Assembly (NCBI RefSeq): GCF_009932555.1
Contig: NZ_BLJO01000003.1
Span: forward strand, 434,001 to 498,000
Source: Steroidobacter agaridevorans
GTDB taxonomy: Bacteria > Pseudomonadota > Gammaproteobacteria > Steroidobacterales > Steroidobacteraceae
Direction: 5' to 3'
DNA length: 64,000 nt
Shown: positions 42,852 to 52,834 of the stretch, one piece after another
Layout: every line of letters starts with the position of its first letter
Numbering within the stretch: the stretch's first letter is position 1
Translations under genes and position numbers: made by a program
The notes under the pieces: generated by a model
What the model was told of the DNA's origin: nothing
Database searches by the model: none
The model's input: the letters and a program-made list of their open reading frames with translations, nothing else

Positions 42852-45800
42852 TTAGCCAGCGGCGGCTGCCGGCGAAATCGCGGCGGCGCCTTTAATGACG
42901 AAGCGCGCGAGTACTTGTTCGAGCTTGGCCGCGTCGAGCGGCTTGGTGAGATAGTCGTCCATGCCCGCGGCGAGGCAGCGTTCGAGCGTGCCGACCATGG
43001 CGTCGGCGGTCAAGGCGACGATGGGTACACGCTCGCCGGGGCGTTCTCGAGCACGAATGCGCTGACTGGCCTCGAGACCGTCCATGATGGGCATTTGCAT
43101 ATCCATCAGCACGAAATCGTAGGTCGAACGCGCCAGCGCTTCGACCGCTTTCGCACCATCGTCCACGATATCGACTTCGCAGCCCAATCGCTCGAGGAAC
43201 CGACGCGCGACGCGTTGATTGACCGCGTTGTCCTCAGCAACGAGCACTCGTGCGCTGACGACAGGCCGGGCTTTCTCAACGATAGGAGCAGGGTCGGCCG
43301 AGGCGGGCTGATCATGCGAAGCCGCGGGGCGCAGGGCGCGATCGATGCAATCGAGCATGGCGCTGGTGCGTACCGGCTTGGTCAAGTAGCCGAAGAAGGA
43401 ACCGGCGGTCTCGCACTGAATGTCGCCGCTACGGTCGACTGGGGTGAGCAGCACCAACGGCAGGCCCGAAAGATCGACCGAGCCGCCGATCTCTGCGCCA
43501 AGCGCAATGCCGTCGAGTTGCGGCAGGTGATGATCGATCAAGACGACGTCGAAGCGCGCCTCTGAGGTTCGCAACATTTCCATGGCTCGCGTGCGATCGC
43601 TCGCCAAACCAACGTCAAAGCCGGCGTGTCGCAATCGATCCGCAATCGCCTCGCGCGCCTGTTCATTGTCGTCGACGATCAGAACGCGGCCGGTGCGATT
43701 GACGACCGCCGCCGCCGATTCGGCAACGACCGGCAGCGGCAGGCTGAACCAGAAGGTCGAGCCCTGGCCTTCGGTGCTGTTGGCGCCGATCGTACCGCCC
43801 ATCATTTCCACCAGCTTGCGCACGATGGACAAGCCCAGGCCCGTGCCGCCGAAGCGGCGCGTCGTCGACGTGTCGGCTTGCGTGAACGGCATGAACAGAT
43901 GATCGAGCGCGGAGGCGGCGATGCCGATGCCAGTGTCTTTCACAGAGAAGGTGACAGTGCCCGCCGCGTCCCGACTGACATCGAGCACGACTTGGCCTTG
44001 CTGCGTGAATTTGACTGCGTTGCCGACCAGGTTGAGCAAACATTGTCGGATGCGCATCGGATCGCCGAGCACACGCTTCGGCACATCGTGCCGTACGTGC
44101 ACGATCAACCGCAGATTCTTTGCCGCGGCCTGGAACGCCATGAGGGCGCCGGCGTCGTCCACCAGGTCGCGCACCTCGAACTCCAGGCGCTCGATGTCGA
44201 GCTTGCCGGCCTCGATCTTCGAAAAGTCCAGAATGTCGTTCAAGATGGCCAGCAGCGAGCCGGCGCTGGCGCGGAGCGTTTCGGCGTAGTCGCGTTGTGA
44301 GCGGTCGAGCGGCGTGTCGAGCAGCAATCCGGCCATGCCGATGATGCCGTTCATCGGTGTGCGGATCTCGTGGCTCATGTTGGCCAGGAAATGCGACTTT
44401 GCCTGCGTCGCCAGTTCGGCGTCTTCCTTCGCTGCTGCCAGCGCGCGTGTTCGCTCGGCGACCAGCGCCTCCAGGCGCTGAGCATTGCGGTTGAGTTGGC
44501 CGACTCGCAGTCGATACAGCAAGGCTGCCAATCCCAGCGCCCCGCCGATGCACAGGACCGCGAACCAGGTTGTTTGATAGAAGTGCGGCAGCAACGTGAA
44601 GCGCAGCATCGCGCCGGTGTCGTTCCAGACGCCGTCGTTGTTGCTGGCGCGTACGTGGAAGGTATATTCGCCGGGTGGCAGCCGCGTGAAGTACGCACTC
44701 CGACGCGAGCCTGCATCCATCCACGTGTCATCGAAGCCTTCCAGACGGTAATGGAACTGCACCCGCTCCGGCACCGCCAGGCTGAGCGCGGTGTACTGCA
44801 CTTCCCATTGGGTCGCGCCGGCCTGTACTCGCACGTTCTGGCCGAGCGAGATGGGTTGGCCATCGACGATCAGTCCTTCGACGACCACCGGCGGCGCTAT
44901 GGGATTGCCGGGAATTTCGCCCGGATCGACTCGCACGATGCCACGAATGGTCGGCAGCCACAGCGAGCCGTCCGGCATCAGCGATCCGGGGCGCGTGTTG
45001 CCGCCATTGAACTCGGAAGTGCGCAGCCCGTCGGCGATGCCGTAGCTGCGATAGATGAGCGTCGGCGACTCTCCGGAAGCGAACGTTTCCAGATCGTGCT
45101 CGGCGATCGCGAACAGACCGCGATTGGTGGTGATCCAATAGGTGTCACGCCGATCGCGCAGAATTTGTAGCACGGTCTCTGTCTGCGGACCGGCGCCACG
45201 GGCGAGCGAGATCGCCTTGCCGTCTCGAATGCGTCCGAGCCCGCCGGTCGTGCCTAGCCACAGCCCGCCGCGTCCGTCGTCGTGCATGGATAACACACGG
45301 TTGCCGGGCAAGCCGTCGGCGGTCGTGTAGGCGGTGACTGCGCCGTCTGCAAACATATAGAAGGCGTGCGCATCCGTGCCGATCCACAGTCGACGCTGCG
45401 CATCCTCGTGAAGAGCGCCGCTGGTGATCGCGCCGAGTTGCGCGATCGCCGCCGGAGTTGGCAGGTGCGTTCCGTTCTCGAAGATATCGATGCTCTTGTC
45501 GGTCGCCATGACGACGCGGCCCTGCGAGTCTTCGATGATCGCCTTGACCAGATTGCCGGACAGCCCGGTGCGCTCGCTGTATTCGGTGATCTTGCCCTCG
45601 TGATATCGGTAAGCGCCCCGGCCCTGAGTGCCGACCCACAGGGCGCCGCTGCGATCCTCGAGCACGGTGCGCACGCGGACGTTCTCGATGCCGAAGCGCG
45701 GCGAGAGATATTCGAACTTGCCGTCGACGTAGTGGCTCAGGCCCGCATCGGTGCCGATCCACGCGTCCTGCCGCCGGCCGGGTGCGATGGTCCAGGCGAG

Positions 45801-46817
45801 GTTGCCGCGCAAGCCTTCGTCGAGCCCGAACGATGTGAACTTGCCATCGCGCAGACGTAACAAGCCGCCGCCGTAGGAGCCGGCCCAAAGGCTGCCTTCG
45901 CGATCTTCCAGCAAGGCGCGCACATCGTTGGAGGGTATGGCGCCCGAACGCAGCGATGTGAGCTGGGCGCCGATCAGCCGAAACAGACCGCCGCCCGTGG
46001 TCGCGATCCACAGGCTCCCGTCTCGATCGCGTCGTAGCACGCGCACGGTGCCGCCGATCTCTCGACTCAAGGGCACACGCTGGAAGCTGCTCTCGGTGCG
46101 TTTGTATAACTGGCCTTCCTCGGTGCCGATCCAGATCGAGCCGTCTTGATCTTCGAGCAGCGCGCTGGCGTTCACCGACGCTGGGATCGGGGCAGGCAGC
46201 GGCGCATAGCTCGATTGACGATTATCGATGCGCAATATTCCCTGCAGCGCCGTCGCTACCCAGAGCGTGCCGCTTCGATCCTCGAGCACGGCGCGGATGC
46301 GGCCGGTCGGCCCGTGGCTGCTCAAGTGCACCGGCTCGACGGCGCCGCCGTGCTCGCGAAACAAGCCTTGCTCAGTGGCTATCCAAACATCGCCGCGCTC
46401 ATCTTCGATCATGTCGTAGATGGAAGCGGTCGCGAGCGGTGTCTGGTCGCCGACGGTTTCGAACTGCTCGGCGCGTAGCACTGCGGGGCCCGCCGAGGTG
46501 CCGATCCACAAGCGATCGTGACTATCGGCGAGCAGCGCCGTGATCAAGTTACTGCCGAGCTGTGGCGTGCTGCGCCGATCGAACACGACGAAGCGCACGC
46601 CGTCGAAACGGGCCAGACCTTCCTGCGTGCCCACCCATAAATAGCCATCGCGAGTCTGCGCCAGCGACATTGGCGAGTTCTGCGGCAATCCCTTGTCGAG
46701 CTGCCAGCTGTCGAGCACGTATTGGCTCGGCATCTTGCTCGGCGTCAGGGACAATGCCGGCCCCGGCATCAGGCAAAGGACTAGCCATGCCAGAGCCCGC
46801 AGGATCTGGCGCGACAT
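42852..46817 (-). CDS. Hybrid two-component sensor histidine kinase with beta-propeller sensor and two receiver domains
   Basis: Membrane sensor of about 1321 aa. A signal-anchor is followed by a periplasmic sensor made of Reg_prop beta-propeller repeats ([17 protein letters not shown] and many similar). Then come a Y_Y_Y domain (about 675-740), a transmembrane helix (749-772), HisKA with H816 ([15 protein letters not shown]), an ATPase domain ([18 protein letters not shown]), receiver 1 (D1095 in VLIDHHLPQ) and receiver 2 (D1239 in VLMDMQMP). The sensor resembles hybrid two-component systems that sense oligosaccharides. There is no DNA-binding domain, so an output regulator must be elsewhere. 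The start is uncertain; ATG 46817 ([19 protein letters not shown]) is preceded by GAGCGGG, with in-frame ATGs at 46838 and 46862. Confidence 0.92.
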   Translation of the reverse strand: MSRQILRALAWLVLCLMPGPALSLTPSKMPSQYVLDSWQLDKGLPQNSPMSLAQTRDGYLWVGTQEGLARFDGVRFVVFDRRSTPQLGSNLITALLADSHDRLWIGTSAGPAVLRAEQFETVGDQTPLATASIYDMIEDERGDVWIATEQGLFREHGGAVEPVHLSSHGPTGRIRAVLEDRSGTLWVATALQGILRIDNRQSSYAPLPAPIPASVNASALLEDQDGSIWIGTEEGQLYKRTESSFQRVPLSREIGGTVRVLRRDRDGSLWIATTGGGLFRLIGAQLTSLRSGAIPSNDVRALLEDREGSLWAGSYGGGLLRLRDGKFTSFGLDEGLRGNLAWTIAPGRRQDAWIGTDAGLSHYVDGKFEYLSPRFGIENVRVRTVLEDRSGALWVGTQGRGAYRYHEGKITEYSERTGLSGNLVKAIIEDSQGRVVMATDKSIDIFENGTHLPTPAAIAQLGAITSGALHEDAQRRLWIGTDAHAFYMFADGAVTAYTTADGLPGNRVLSMHDDGRGGLWLGTTGGLGRIRDGKAISLARGAGPQTETVLQILRDRRDTYWITTNRGLFAIAEHDLETFASGESPTLIYRSYGIADGLRTSEFNGGNTRPGSLMPDGSLWLPTIRGIVRVDPGEIPGNPIAPPVVVEGLIVDGQPISLGQNVRVQAGATQWEVQYTALSLAVPERVQFHYRLEGFDDTWMDAGSRRSAYFTRLPPGEYTFHVRASNNDGVWNDTGAMLRFTLLPHFYQTTWFAVLCIGGALGLAALLYRLRVGQLNRNAQRLEALVAERTRALAAAKEDAELATQAKSHFLANMSHEIRTPMNGIIGMAGLLLDTPLDRSQRDYAETLRASAGSLLAILNDILDFSKIEAGKLDIERLEFEVRDLVDDAGALMAFQAAAKNLRLIVHVRHDVPKRVLGDPMRIRQCLLNLVGNAVKFTQQGQVVLDVSRDAAGTVTFSVKDTGIGIAASALDHLFMPFTQADTSTTRRFGGTGLGLSIVRKLVEMMGGTIGANSTEGQGSTFWFSLPLPVVAESAAAVVNRTGRVLIVDDNEQAREAIADRLRHAGFDVGLASDRTRAMEMLRTSEARFDVVLIDHHLPQLDGIALGAEIGGSVDLSGLPLVLLTPVDRSGDIQCETAGSFFGYLTKPVRTSAMLDCIDRALRPAASHDQPASADPAPIVEKARPVVSARVLVAEDNAVNQRVARRFLERLGCEVDIVDDGAKAVEALARSTYDFVLMDMQMPIMDGLEASQRIRARERPGERVPIVALTADAMVGTLERCLAAGMDDYLTKPLDAAKLEQVLARFVIKGAAAISPAAAAG

Positions 46818-46972
46818 AAGTCGCCCGCTCGCGTCCATTCGTGTGAGTGCAGGGGAGTGCATCGCACGAAGTATCGGCTTGCCCGCCACGGGCCTAAGGA
46901 ACCAATCAGTCGTTTCGTCGGCGGCGTCGGATCGATCGCTTGAAAGTGTGAAGCCCGTCTGCCCGGCAAGCG

Positions 46973-47004
46973 GGCGCGCCGTGAGGCGGGGCCCACGGCG
47001 CGCC
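46973..47004. terminator. Strong GC hairpin after pectate lyase gene
   Basis: GGCGCGCCGTG (46973-46983) and CACGGCGCGCC (46994-47004) form an 11-bp perfect stem with a 10-nt loop, starting 15 nt after the pectate lyase stop. A second, weaker hairpin follows at about 46953-46975. It lies between the pectate lyase gene and the sensor kinase start and probably ends the former's transcript. Confidence 0.6.
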
Positions 47005-47018
47005 AAAACATTCCAATC

Positions 47019-47972
47019 TCAATAGTTCGTATTGCCGGATTGAGTGCAGCTCGACCATGGGCCGATACAGACCGTGCCGGCATCGTGCAGGCGGCTGTTG
47101 GTCAGCCGAGCCGTGCTGCTCGAGCTGTCGGTGCGGAATACGCCTTCACCCATATCGTTGATGTCGCAGCGATCGACGCTGACGTTGATCTGGAACGTGG
47201 TGCCGCCGTTCTGCCGCAGCACCTTGCCGGCGCGATGAATGATGCAGTTACTCACATTCAAGGTGGAGGCGGCATTGATCTGGAAGAACTTGTCGTCGGC
47301 GTCGTAGCCTTCGATGTTGCGCACCGTCGTGGTGCCCGAAGACTTGATGGTCATCGCGTCTTCGCCCACGTTCATCCAATAGATGTTGTCGAGCACGGCG
47401 CCGTTGTAGGTATGGATGCCATCTGCGCCGTTGGTGCCGATCACGATATTGCGCAGGGTCGCGCCGTTCTCGACTCGGAACACCGGCAGCTGACCTTCGG
47501 ACTGACTGCCATCGCCGAGCGCCGAGCCGGCATTGAAACGCTGGCAACCGCCATCGTATGTACCGCTGGTGACACGGATCGTTGCATTCACCGTGGTCTG
47601 CGCACCGCTCGTCCCGCATGACGAGCCCGAGATCGTGCCGCCGCCGCTGCCGGAGGGAGTGGCCGATGCCACATTGGAATTTTCAGCGACGCCGCTGACG
47701 GTGTTCTTGATCCAGTAATAGTAGGTCGTGCCGCCGCTCACGCCGGTGTCCACATAGCTGCGTGTGCTGGTGCTCACGCTGGCGATGCGTACGCGTCCGT
47801 TCGGGTTCGAATCCAGATCGCGGTAGATCTCCTGTACGGTGGGTGTACTGCCGGAGTAGGACCAGCTCAGCGAGACCTGGCCGCCGCCTGCCGTGGCCGT
47901 CAGGTTGATGGCGCCCCAGGACGTGCTCGCCGCCGCCAGCAGCAATCCCCCAAGAAACAACTTGCGAATCAT
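47019..47972 (-). CDS. PL3-like pectate lyase with fibronectin-type N-terminal domain
   Basis: Secreted 317-aa protein: signal peptide MIRKLFLGGLLLAAASTSWG, a fibronectin III-like domain (about 21-105; ATAGGGQVSLSWSYSGS, TTYYYWIKNTVSGVAENSNV) and a right-handed beta-helix (about 115-317). The helix motifs NVGEDAMTIKSSGTTTVRNI and DADDKFFQINAASTL are those of PL3 pectate lyases, which cut polygalacturonate in a Ca-dependent way. ATG 47972 has GGAG about 7 nt upstream. The neighbouring sensor kinase could respond to the released uronate oligomers. Confidence 0.88.
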   Translation of the reverse strand: MIRKLFLGGLLLAAASTSWGAINLTATAGGGQVSLSWSYSGSTPTVQEIYRDLDSNPNGRVRIASVSTSTRSYVDTGVSGGTTYYYWIKNTVSGVAENSNVASATPSGSGGGTISGSSCGTSGAQTTVNATIRVTSGTYDGGCQRFNAGSALGDGSQSEGQLPVFRVENGATLRNIVIGTNGADGIHTYNGAVLDNIYWMNVGEDAMTIKSSGTTTVRNIEGYDADDKFFQINAASTLNVSNCIIHRAGKVLRQNGGTTFQINVSVDRCDINDMGEGVFRTDSSSSTARLTNSRLHDAGTVCIGPWSSCTQSGNTNY

Positions 47973-48007
47973 TGTCCATCTCCTATCCGTGGAATGTTTG
48001 AAACGAT

Positions 48008-48715
48008 TCAATGCCGGCGGCCAGCCCCCTTGACACCGGTGTCATGCACCGTACAAGCGCCTCCCGTCGAGATGTATACGTACAAGGTGCAGACGTAAAA
48101 GCAGGTCAAGCTGAGCACCAGCATCTCACCGCCGTCCTCGACGAGGCCCGCCAGGGTGTCGAACGCGGTGCTCGACAGCAGCCGATGTATAGTGTCGCCG
48201 CCGACTGCGAATATCAGCAACATGATCAACAGAAGAAGCAGGTCGGCGGAGATGGCGCGCGCCATTGGCGAGCTGCGGATGTATGTGACCACCAGAACGG
48301 GCGTGAGAATCACAGCGCCGATTGCTGCATAGATCAGTTCGCCGAAGTCCCGGCCGCGCAGGCCGCCGAAATCGGGAAGGTGCGCCCACGCCATCATGCC
48401 CAGGCCGAAGCGCTCGTGAATGCGCATGGAATCGTCGAGCAACAGAAATCCAAACACGCCGATCCACAGCAGCAGCACCGGCAGGCGAGTTCTGCGAAAC
48501 ACGTGGGCGAGCGCGAGCATGACGCCGGCGTACTTCAGATACTGGAACATCTCGCCGAAGCCGCGATCGCGTCCGATGGACCACAGCTCCGACGTGAGCA
48601 GGCCGGTGTGGACATGCAGCCAGTGCAGGACCATGAACAGCAGGTCGCCGCCGACGAGGGCGGCCAATAGTTTGCGCGAGGCGGCGCTCGAGTGCCGAAA
48701 GGAATCGTAGATCAC
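48008..48715 (-). CDS. Hypothetical multi-pass membrane protein
   Basis: Inner-membrane protein of 235 aa, no recognised family. About six hydrophobic helices (LLAALVGGDLLFMVLHWL, YLKYAGVMLALAHVF, LPVLLLWIGVFGFLLLDD, LIYAAIGAVILTPVLVVTYI, LLLLLIMLLIFAVGG, VLSLTCFYVCTLYVYI). Conserved-looking polar residues sit in loops (DDSMRIHERF, DTIHRLL). It starts with GTG 48715 and lies upstream of the pectate lyase gene on the same strand, with 35 nt between them, so the two may be co-transcribed. Confidence 0.7.
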   Translation of the reverse strand: MIYDSFRHSSAASRKLLAALVGGDLLFMVLHWLHVHTGLLTSELWSIGRDRGFGEMFQYLKYAGVMLALAHVFRRTRLPVLLLWIGVFGFLLLDDSMRIHERFGLGMMAWAHLPDFGGLRGRDFGELIYAAIGAVILTPVLVVTYIRSSPMARAISADLLLLLIMLLIFAVGGDTIHRLLSSTAFDTLAGLVEDGGEMLVLSLTCFYVCTLYVYISTGGACTVHDTGVKGAGRRH

Positions 48716-48824
48716 CGCGGAATTTTAGGTGATCGGGCCCTGCCGGCAATTACCAATTGCGTCGCTCGTTGGCGACCCGTGTTGTGGGATCAACAGGCTC
48801 AGGGGAAACGATCAGGGAAAACAC

Positions 48825-50261
48825 TCACGTCACATACTTGATGAGCAGCTCGCTCAGGCGGCGCTTGCGTGCATCGTACGGCGGGAAGAGCATCTCCAGG
48901 GCCGACAGCGGGCCGGCGGACATCACTGCGCGCTCGTGCGAGAACGCTTTGAAGCCGAAAAAGCCGTGCGCATTGCCGATGCCGGAGGTGTTGACGCCGC
49001 CAAAGGGCAAGTTGTGTTGCGCGAACTGCTGCAAGCACAGATTCACGCACAGGCTGCCGGAGCTGGTGTTCGTTTCGATCGCCTGGATCGTGCGCTCGCT
49101 CTTGCTCCACACATACAGCGCCAGCGGCTTTGTGCCCGCATTGATCTCCGCGATGACGGTGTCGAGCGAATCGAAGGTGAGGATGGGCAACGCCGGGCCG
49201 AAGATCTCTTCCTTGCGAATCTGTGTACCCGCCGGCACGTCTCGCAGCAGGGTCGGTCCGACATAGCGAGATTCGGCATCGGAGGCGCCGCCAAACGCGA
49301 GCTGGCTGCCGGACTGCACAGCCTCGTCGATGAGTCGAGCGACGCGTTCTGCATGCCGACGATGGATCATGCGCGGAAAATCGGGGCTGGCCTTGATCGC
49401 GGCGTCGGTGTCGCCGTAGCGCTGGGCGATAGTGCTGCGACAGAGCTCGACAAAGCGATCGGCGACGTCACGGTGCACGTACACATAGTCCGGCGCGATG
49501 CAGGTCTGGCCGGCGTTCACCATCTTTCCCCAGATGATATGTTCGGCGGCCCCGCGCAGATCGGCGCTCGCGTCCACGATGACAGGCGATTTGCCTCCCA
49601 GCTCCAGCGTCACCGAGGCGAGATTGCGAGCTGCCGCTGCCATGACGATCTTGCCGACGGCGGGTGAGCCGGTGAAGAAGATGTGATCGAAGGGGAGAGA
49701 GAGCAGGGCGGTAGCGGTGTCCGCAGCTCCTTCCACGATGGCGACTTCATCGGCCGCGAACACTGCGCCGACGATGTCCTTGATGACGCGATTGGTGTGA
49801 GGCGTGAACTCCGAGGGTTTGAGGACTGCCGTATTGCCAGCGGCGACGGCAGAGACCAGCGGGCCCAGGGCCAGGCTCAACGGATAGTTCCAGGGACTGA
49901 TGAGAAGGCATCGGCCCTTCGGCTGATACATCACGCGCGAGCGGGTGCCGAGCGTCGCCATCGTCGGGCCAACCCGATGCGGCTTCATCCAGCGCTTCAG
50001 TTTCGCAATGGCGTGCTTCAACTCGCCGACCAGCGGCAGCACTTCGGTGAGGTTGGTTTCCGTGGGGTGTTTGCCCAAGTCACGGTGAGCGGCTTCCAGC
50101 AGCGCGTCCTTGCGCTCGAGAATTGCCGCGAGCAACTTGGTGAGCTTGAGGCGCCGCTCGGCGGCGGTGGACTGTCTCAACCTCAATGCAGTTGCGCCGT
50201 GAGATTCGAACAGCCTCGCAACGGAAGCATCGACGCTCTCACGCTCGGGCGTGGCATTCAT
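48825..50261 (-). CDS. NAD(P)-dependent aldehyde dehydrogenase, coniferyl-aldehyde-dehydrogenase-like
   Basis: Aldehyde dehydrogenase of 478 aa, cytosolic. Catalytic Cys in NAGQTCIAPDYV, general base Glu in TLELGGKSP and cofactor stretch SPWNYPLSLALGPL are intact. The overall form (short N-terminus, KHPTETNLTEVLPLVGEL) resembles coniferyl aldehyde dehydrogenases, which accept aromatic or branched aldehydes. ATG 50261 has GGAG 6 nt upstream; the frame extends upstream through a hairpin and is not used. It is the last gene of the cytochrome/receptor operon and could finish oxidation of an imported aldehyde. Confidence 0.93.
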   Translation of the reverse strand: MNATPERESVDASVARLFESHGATALRLRQSTAAERRLKLTKLLAAILERKDALLEAAHRDLGKHPTETNLTEVLPLVGELKHAIAKLKRWMKPHRVGPTMATLGTRSRVMYQPKGRCLLISPWNYPLSLALGPLVSAVAAGNTAVLKPSEFTPHTNRVIKDIVGAVFAADEVAIVEGAADTATALLSLPFDHIFFTGSPAVGKIVMAAAARNLASVTLELGGKSPVIVDASADLRGAAEHIIWGKMVNAGQTCIAPDYVYVHRDVADRFVELCRSTIAQRYGDTDAAIKASPDFPRMIHRRHAERVARLIDEAVQSGSQLAFGGASDAESRYVGPTLLRDVPAGTQIRKEEIFGPALPILTFDSLDTVIAEINAGTKPLALYVWSKSERTIQAIETNTSSGSLCVNLCLQQFAQHNLPFGGVNTSGIGNAHGFFGFKAFSHERAVMSAGPLSALEMLFPPYDARKRRLSELLIKYVT

Positions 50262-50285
50262 CAGTGGCTCCAGATTCAGATTCAG

Positions 50286-50320
50286 CAGAGTGCGCCCGCC
50301 CGAAGGCGGGGCGCACTCTG
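50286..50320 (-). terminator. Long intergenic hairpin between receptor and aldehyde dehydrogenase genes
   Basis: Arms 50286-50300 and 50305-50320 pair over 15 bp with one bulged base and a CGAA loop, between the receptor stop (50330) and the aldehyde dehydrogenase ATG (50261). There is no T-run. It may be an mRNA-processing or partial termination element that sets unequal expression of the two genes. Confidence 0.6.
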
Positions 50321-50329
50321 GTTGCGACG

Positions 50330-52780
50330 TTAGAACGAGACGGTCGCTTCGACGCCCCACTGGCGGGGCTCGGAGATCGACGCGAATGGCGTGCCGAACG
50401 TGTTGGTCGTGAGGTTGTTGATGCCCGTCACGTACTGATCGTCCAGCACGTTCGTCACGTAAGCCGCGAGACCGAACGTGTCGCTTGCGCTGGTCCAGGC
50501 GAGTCGCAGATCGAGACGCTCCGTCGCTTCGCCGACCTTGAAGATCGACTGCAGCGCGCAGTTGCCTTGCCGTTCGGAGTCCGCGTTACAGCGCGACTTG
50601 CCGCGATAGGCGAAACGGCCGGACAGCTCTACATCGCCCGTGGCCCCGAGTGCCCATCCATAGCTCGCACCGAGCGCCGCGCTGAGGTAGGGCTCACCCG
50701 TCGGTTCGCCGGAGAGGTCGAGCGGATCTTCGCCGCGCGTCAGCTTGTCCTTGTAGGTCGCGTCGATGTAAGCAACGTTGGCGTAGAGCCTGAGCTGGTC
50801 GACCGGCCGCCACTGTGCGTCAACATCGATACCCCACGCTTTCTCGTCGCTGGTATCGATGAGGTACTGAGGAATATCGGAGCCTTCGACGTTGCTGACC
50901 AGCGCGATCGACTGCTTGTTTTCATAGATGTAGTAGAACGCCGAAGCGTTCAGGATCACGCCCGCCTCCGGGAACACGCTCTTGAAGCCGGTCTCGACGT
51001 TCCACACGTCCTCGTTCTCGAACTCCGAACCGACTTCGGTGCTGTTGTAGCCACCGGCCTTGTAGCCTTTCGCGAGCGAGCCGAACACCATGACGTTCGG
51101 CACGACCTTGTAGTCGAGCACCAGGCGCGGGCTCACGTCATCCCAGGAGTCCTTCTTGGTCAGGCCGCCGGGCGGTGTGTCCACCGCGAAGATGACGTCC
51201 GCGAAGCGATACGCCTCGGGCGGGATCGGGAAGACCGTGAAGAAAGGCAGCTCGACTCCCGGGGCGACTGGGACCAATACATCCTCGAGTCCCGCGACGA
51301 CCGCGTCGAGCTCCGGAGTTTCGTGTGGACCGTTGATCCACGTGAACTCCTTGCTGTCGTGCGTATAGCGCAGACCGAAGGTCAGGTTGGTCTTGTCGTT
51401 CAAGTGCCAAATCACGTCGCCGAACGCCGCGAACGCTTCGAAGTCGCCGCGGTTGTACATCGCTTCCCGCCACGGCATGCCGAGCATGGTGACCCCGAAC
51501 GGCTCGAGGAAGTTGCTCGTACCGGCGAACAGCGGGAACGGGATGCTGAGTTCGTCGTAGATGCCGAGGTTCGTCGCCAGGGTATCGATGCCGTCGGTGA
51601 ATGTGTGCGTGTCGCTGATCTGATTGGCCTTCTCCTTGTAGTAGCTCACGCCGCCGACCCAATCGATGCTGTCAGTTTTGCCGGCGAGCTTGAACTCCTG
51701 ATAGAAGCTCTCGTTGTCCTCGATGTTTGCCGTGTCGAAGTACACGCCGATCAGATTCGTGCCGTCCTCGTCCTCGCGATTCACCGTGTCGAACTGACGC
51801 CACGAGGTGCTGGAACGGAAGTCCGCCGCGGCGAAGCTATGGTCGATGAACAGGTTTACCTGGTCGAGCTGACGCGATTCTTCGTTGCCGACCACGTCGT
51901 TGTAGACCGGCGCCTTGCGAGGATCGAGATACGTGGCGGGATCGGCCGGGAAGGGGACCTGCGTCTGGCCGGCCTGCAGGGGAATGAGACCGATCGCGGG
52001 TCGCGCCAGCTGATCCAGGTCGTCATGGTCCCAGGAGAGCGTCGCGCTCGTCTGGTCCGAAAGTTTCCAGCGTAGCGCGACCCGGCCTGCCCAGTTCTCC
52101 TCGGGCATGAGGTCTTGTCCGGTGGCTGCGTCCTCGAGCCAGCCATCGCTCTTGTTATAAACGCCGTTGATGCGAACCGCGACATTTTCGCCGAGCGGAG
52201 TATTCAGCATGCCTTCGTAGTACTGCTTGCCGTACTCGCCGACACGTACGCGCAGTAGCGAGTGGAACTCGTCTTCGGGTTGGCGAGTGACGATCGAGAT
52301 CGCACCGGCGGCGCTGTTGCGTCCGAAGAGCGTGCCCTGCGGGCCTTTCAGCACTTCGATGCGCTCGATATCGTTGAATGCGAGCAGCGATGCGCCGGAG
52401 CGAGCTGCATAGATGCCGTCGACATACACACCCACGGCAGGATCGGTGCCGACGCCGAAATCGCCCGTCTGAATGCCGCGAATCTGGTAACGGGGCTGTG
52501 TCGGGCTGCCGTCCGAGATGACCAGGCCCGGCACAAAACCATTCAGATCGCCCATGTTTTCCGCGGCAACGTCCTGGATCAGCGCGCTGTCCACGACCTG
52601 CATCGCTATCGGCACGTCCTGCAGCGACTGTGTGCGACGCTGCGCGGTCACCAGAATTTCCTCGATGCTGTCGCCGGTCGCTTCCTGCGCCAGTGCGACG
52701 CCTGGCGTCGCAACCGCGAATCCCGTCCCCGTCAGCACCGCGGCTACAGCGTACGCGAGCCTGTTCTTGCTATTGATCAT
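50330..52780 (-). CDS. TonB-dependent receptor, hydrophobe-type
   Basis: Outer-membrane receptor of 816 aa. Signal peptide (NRLAYAVAAVLTGTGFAVA...), TonB box IEEILVTAQRRTQSLQDVP, plug with DIERIEVLKGPQGTLFGRNSAAGAIS, barrel ending in Phe (GVEATVSF). It belongs to the same broad class as the 36879 receptor. ATG 52780 has AGGAAG about 8 nt upstream. It lies 54 nt after the beta-helix/cytochrome gene in a five-gene same-strand cluster and is a candidate importer of that pathway's product. Substrate unknown. Confidence 0.92.
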   Translation of the reverse strand: MINSKNRLAYAVAAVLTGTGFAVATPGVALAQEATGDSIEEILVTAQRRTQSLQDVPIAMQVVDSALIQDVAAENMGDLNGFVPGLVISDGSPTQPRYQIRGIQTGDFGVGTDPAVGVYVDGIYAARSGASLLAFNDIERIEVLKGPQGTLFGRNSAAGAISIVTRQPEDEFHSLLRVRVGEYGKQYYEGMLNTPLGENVAVRINGVYNKSDGWLEDAATGQDLMPEENWAGRVALRWKLSDQTSATLSWDHDDLDQLARPAIGLIPLQAGQTQVPFPADPATYLDPRKAPVYNDVVGNEESRQLDQVNLFIDHSFAAADFRSSTSWRQFDTVNREDEDGTNLIGVYFDTANIEDNESFYQEFKLAGKTDSIDWVGGVSYYKEKANQISDTHTFTDGIDTLATNLGIYDELSIPFPLFAGTSNFLEPFGVTMLGMPWREAMYNRGDFEAFAAFGDVIWHLNDKTNLTFGLRYTHDSKEFTWINGPHETPELDAVVAGLEDVLVPVAPGVELPFFTVFPIPPEAYRFADVIFAVDTPPGGLTKKDSWDDVSPRLVLDYKVVPNVMVFGSLAKGYKAGGYNSTEVGSEFENEDVWNVETGFKSVFPEAGVILNASAFYYIYENKQSIALVSNVEGSDIPQYLIDTSDEKAWGIDVDAQWRPVDQLRLYANVAYIDATYKDKLTRGEDPLDLSGEPTGEPYLSAALGASYGWALGATGDVELSGRFAYRGKSRCNADSERQGNCALQSIFKVGEATERLDLRLAWTSASDTFGLAAYVTNVLDDQYVTGINNLTTNTFGTPFASISEPRQWGVEATVSF

Positions 52781-52834
52781 GAGCCTGTCTTCCTCTGGCC
52801 AGTCATTAGTTATCAAGCATGGGTCATTTCGTTC

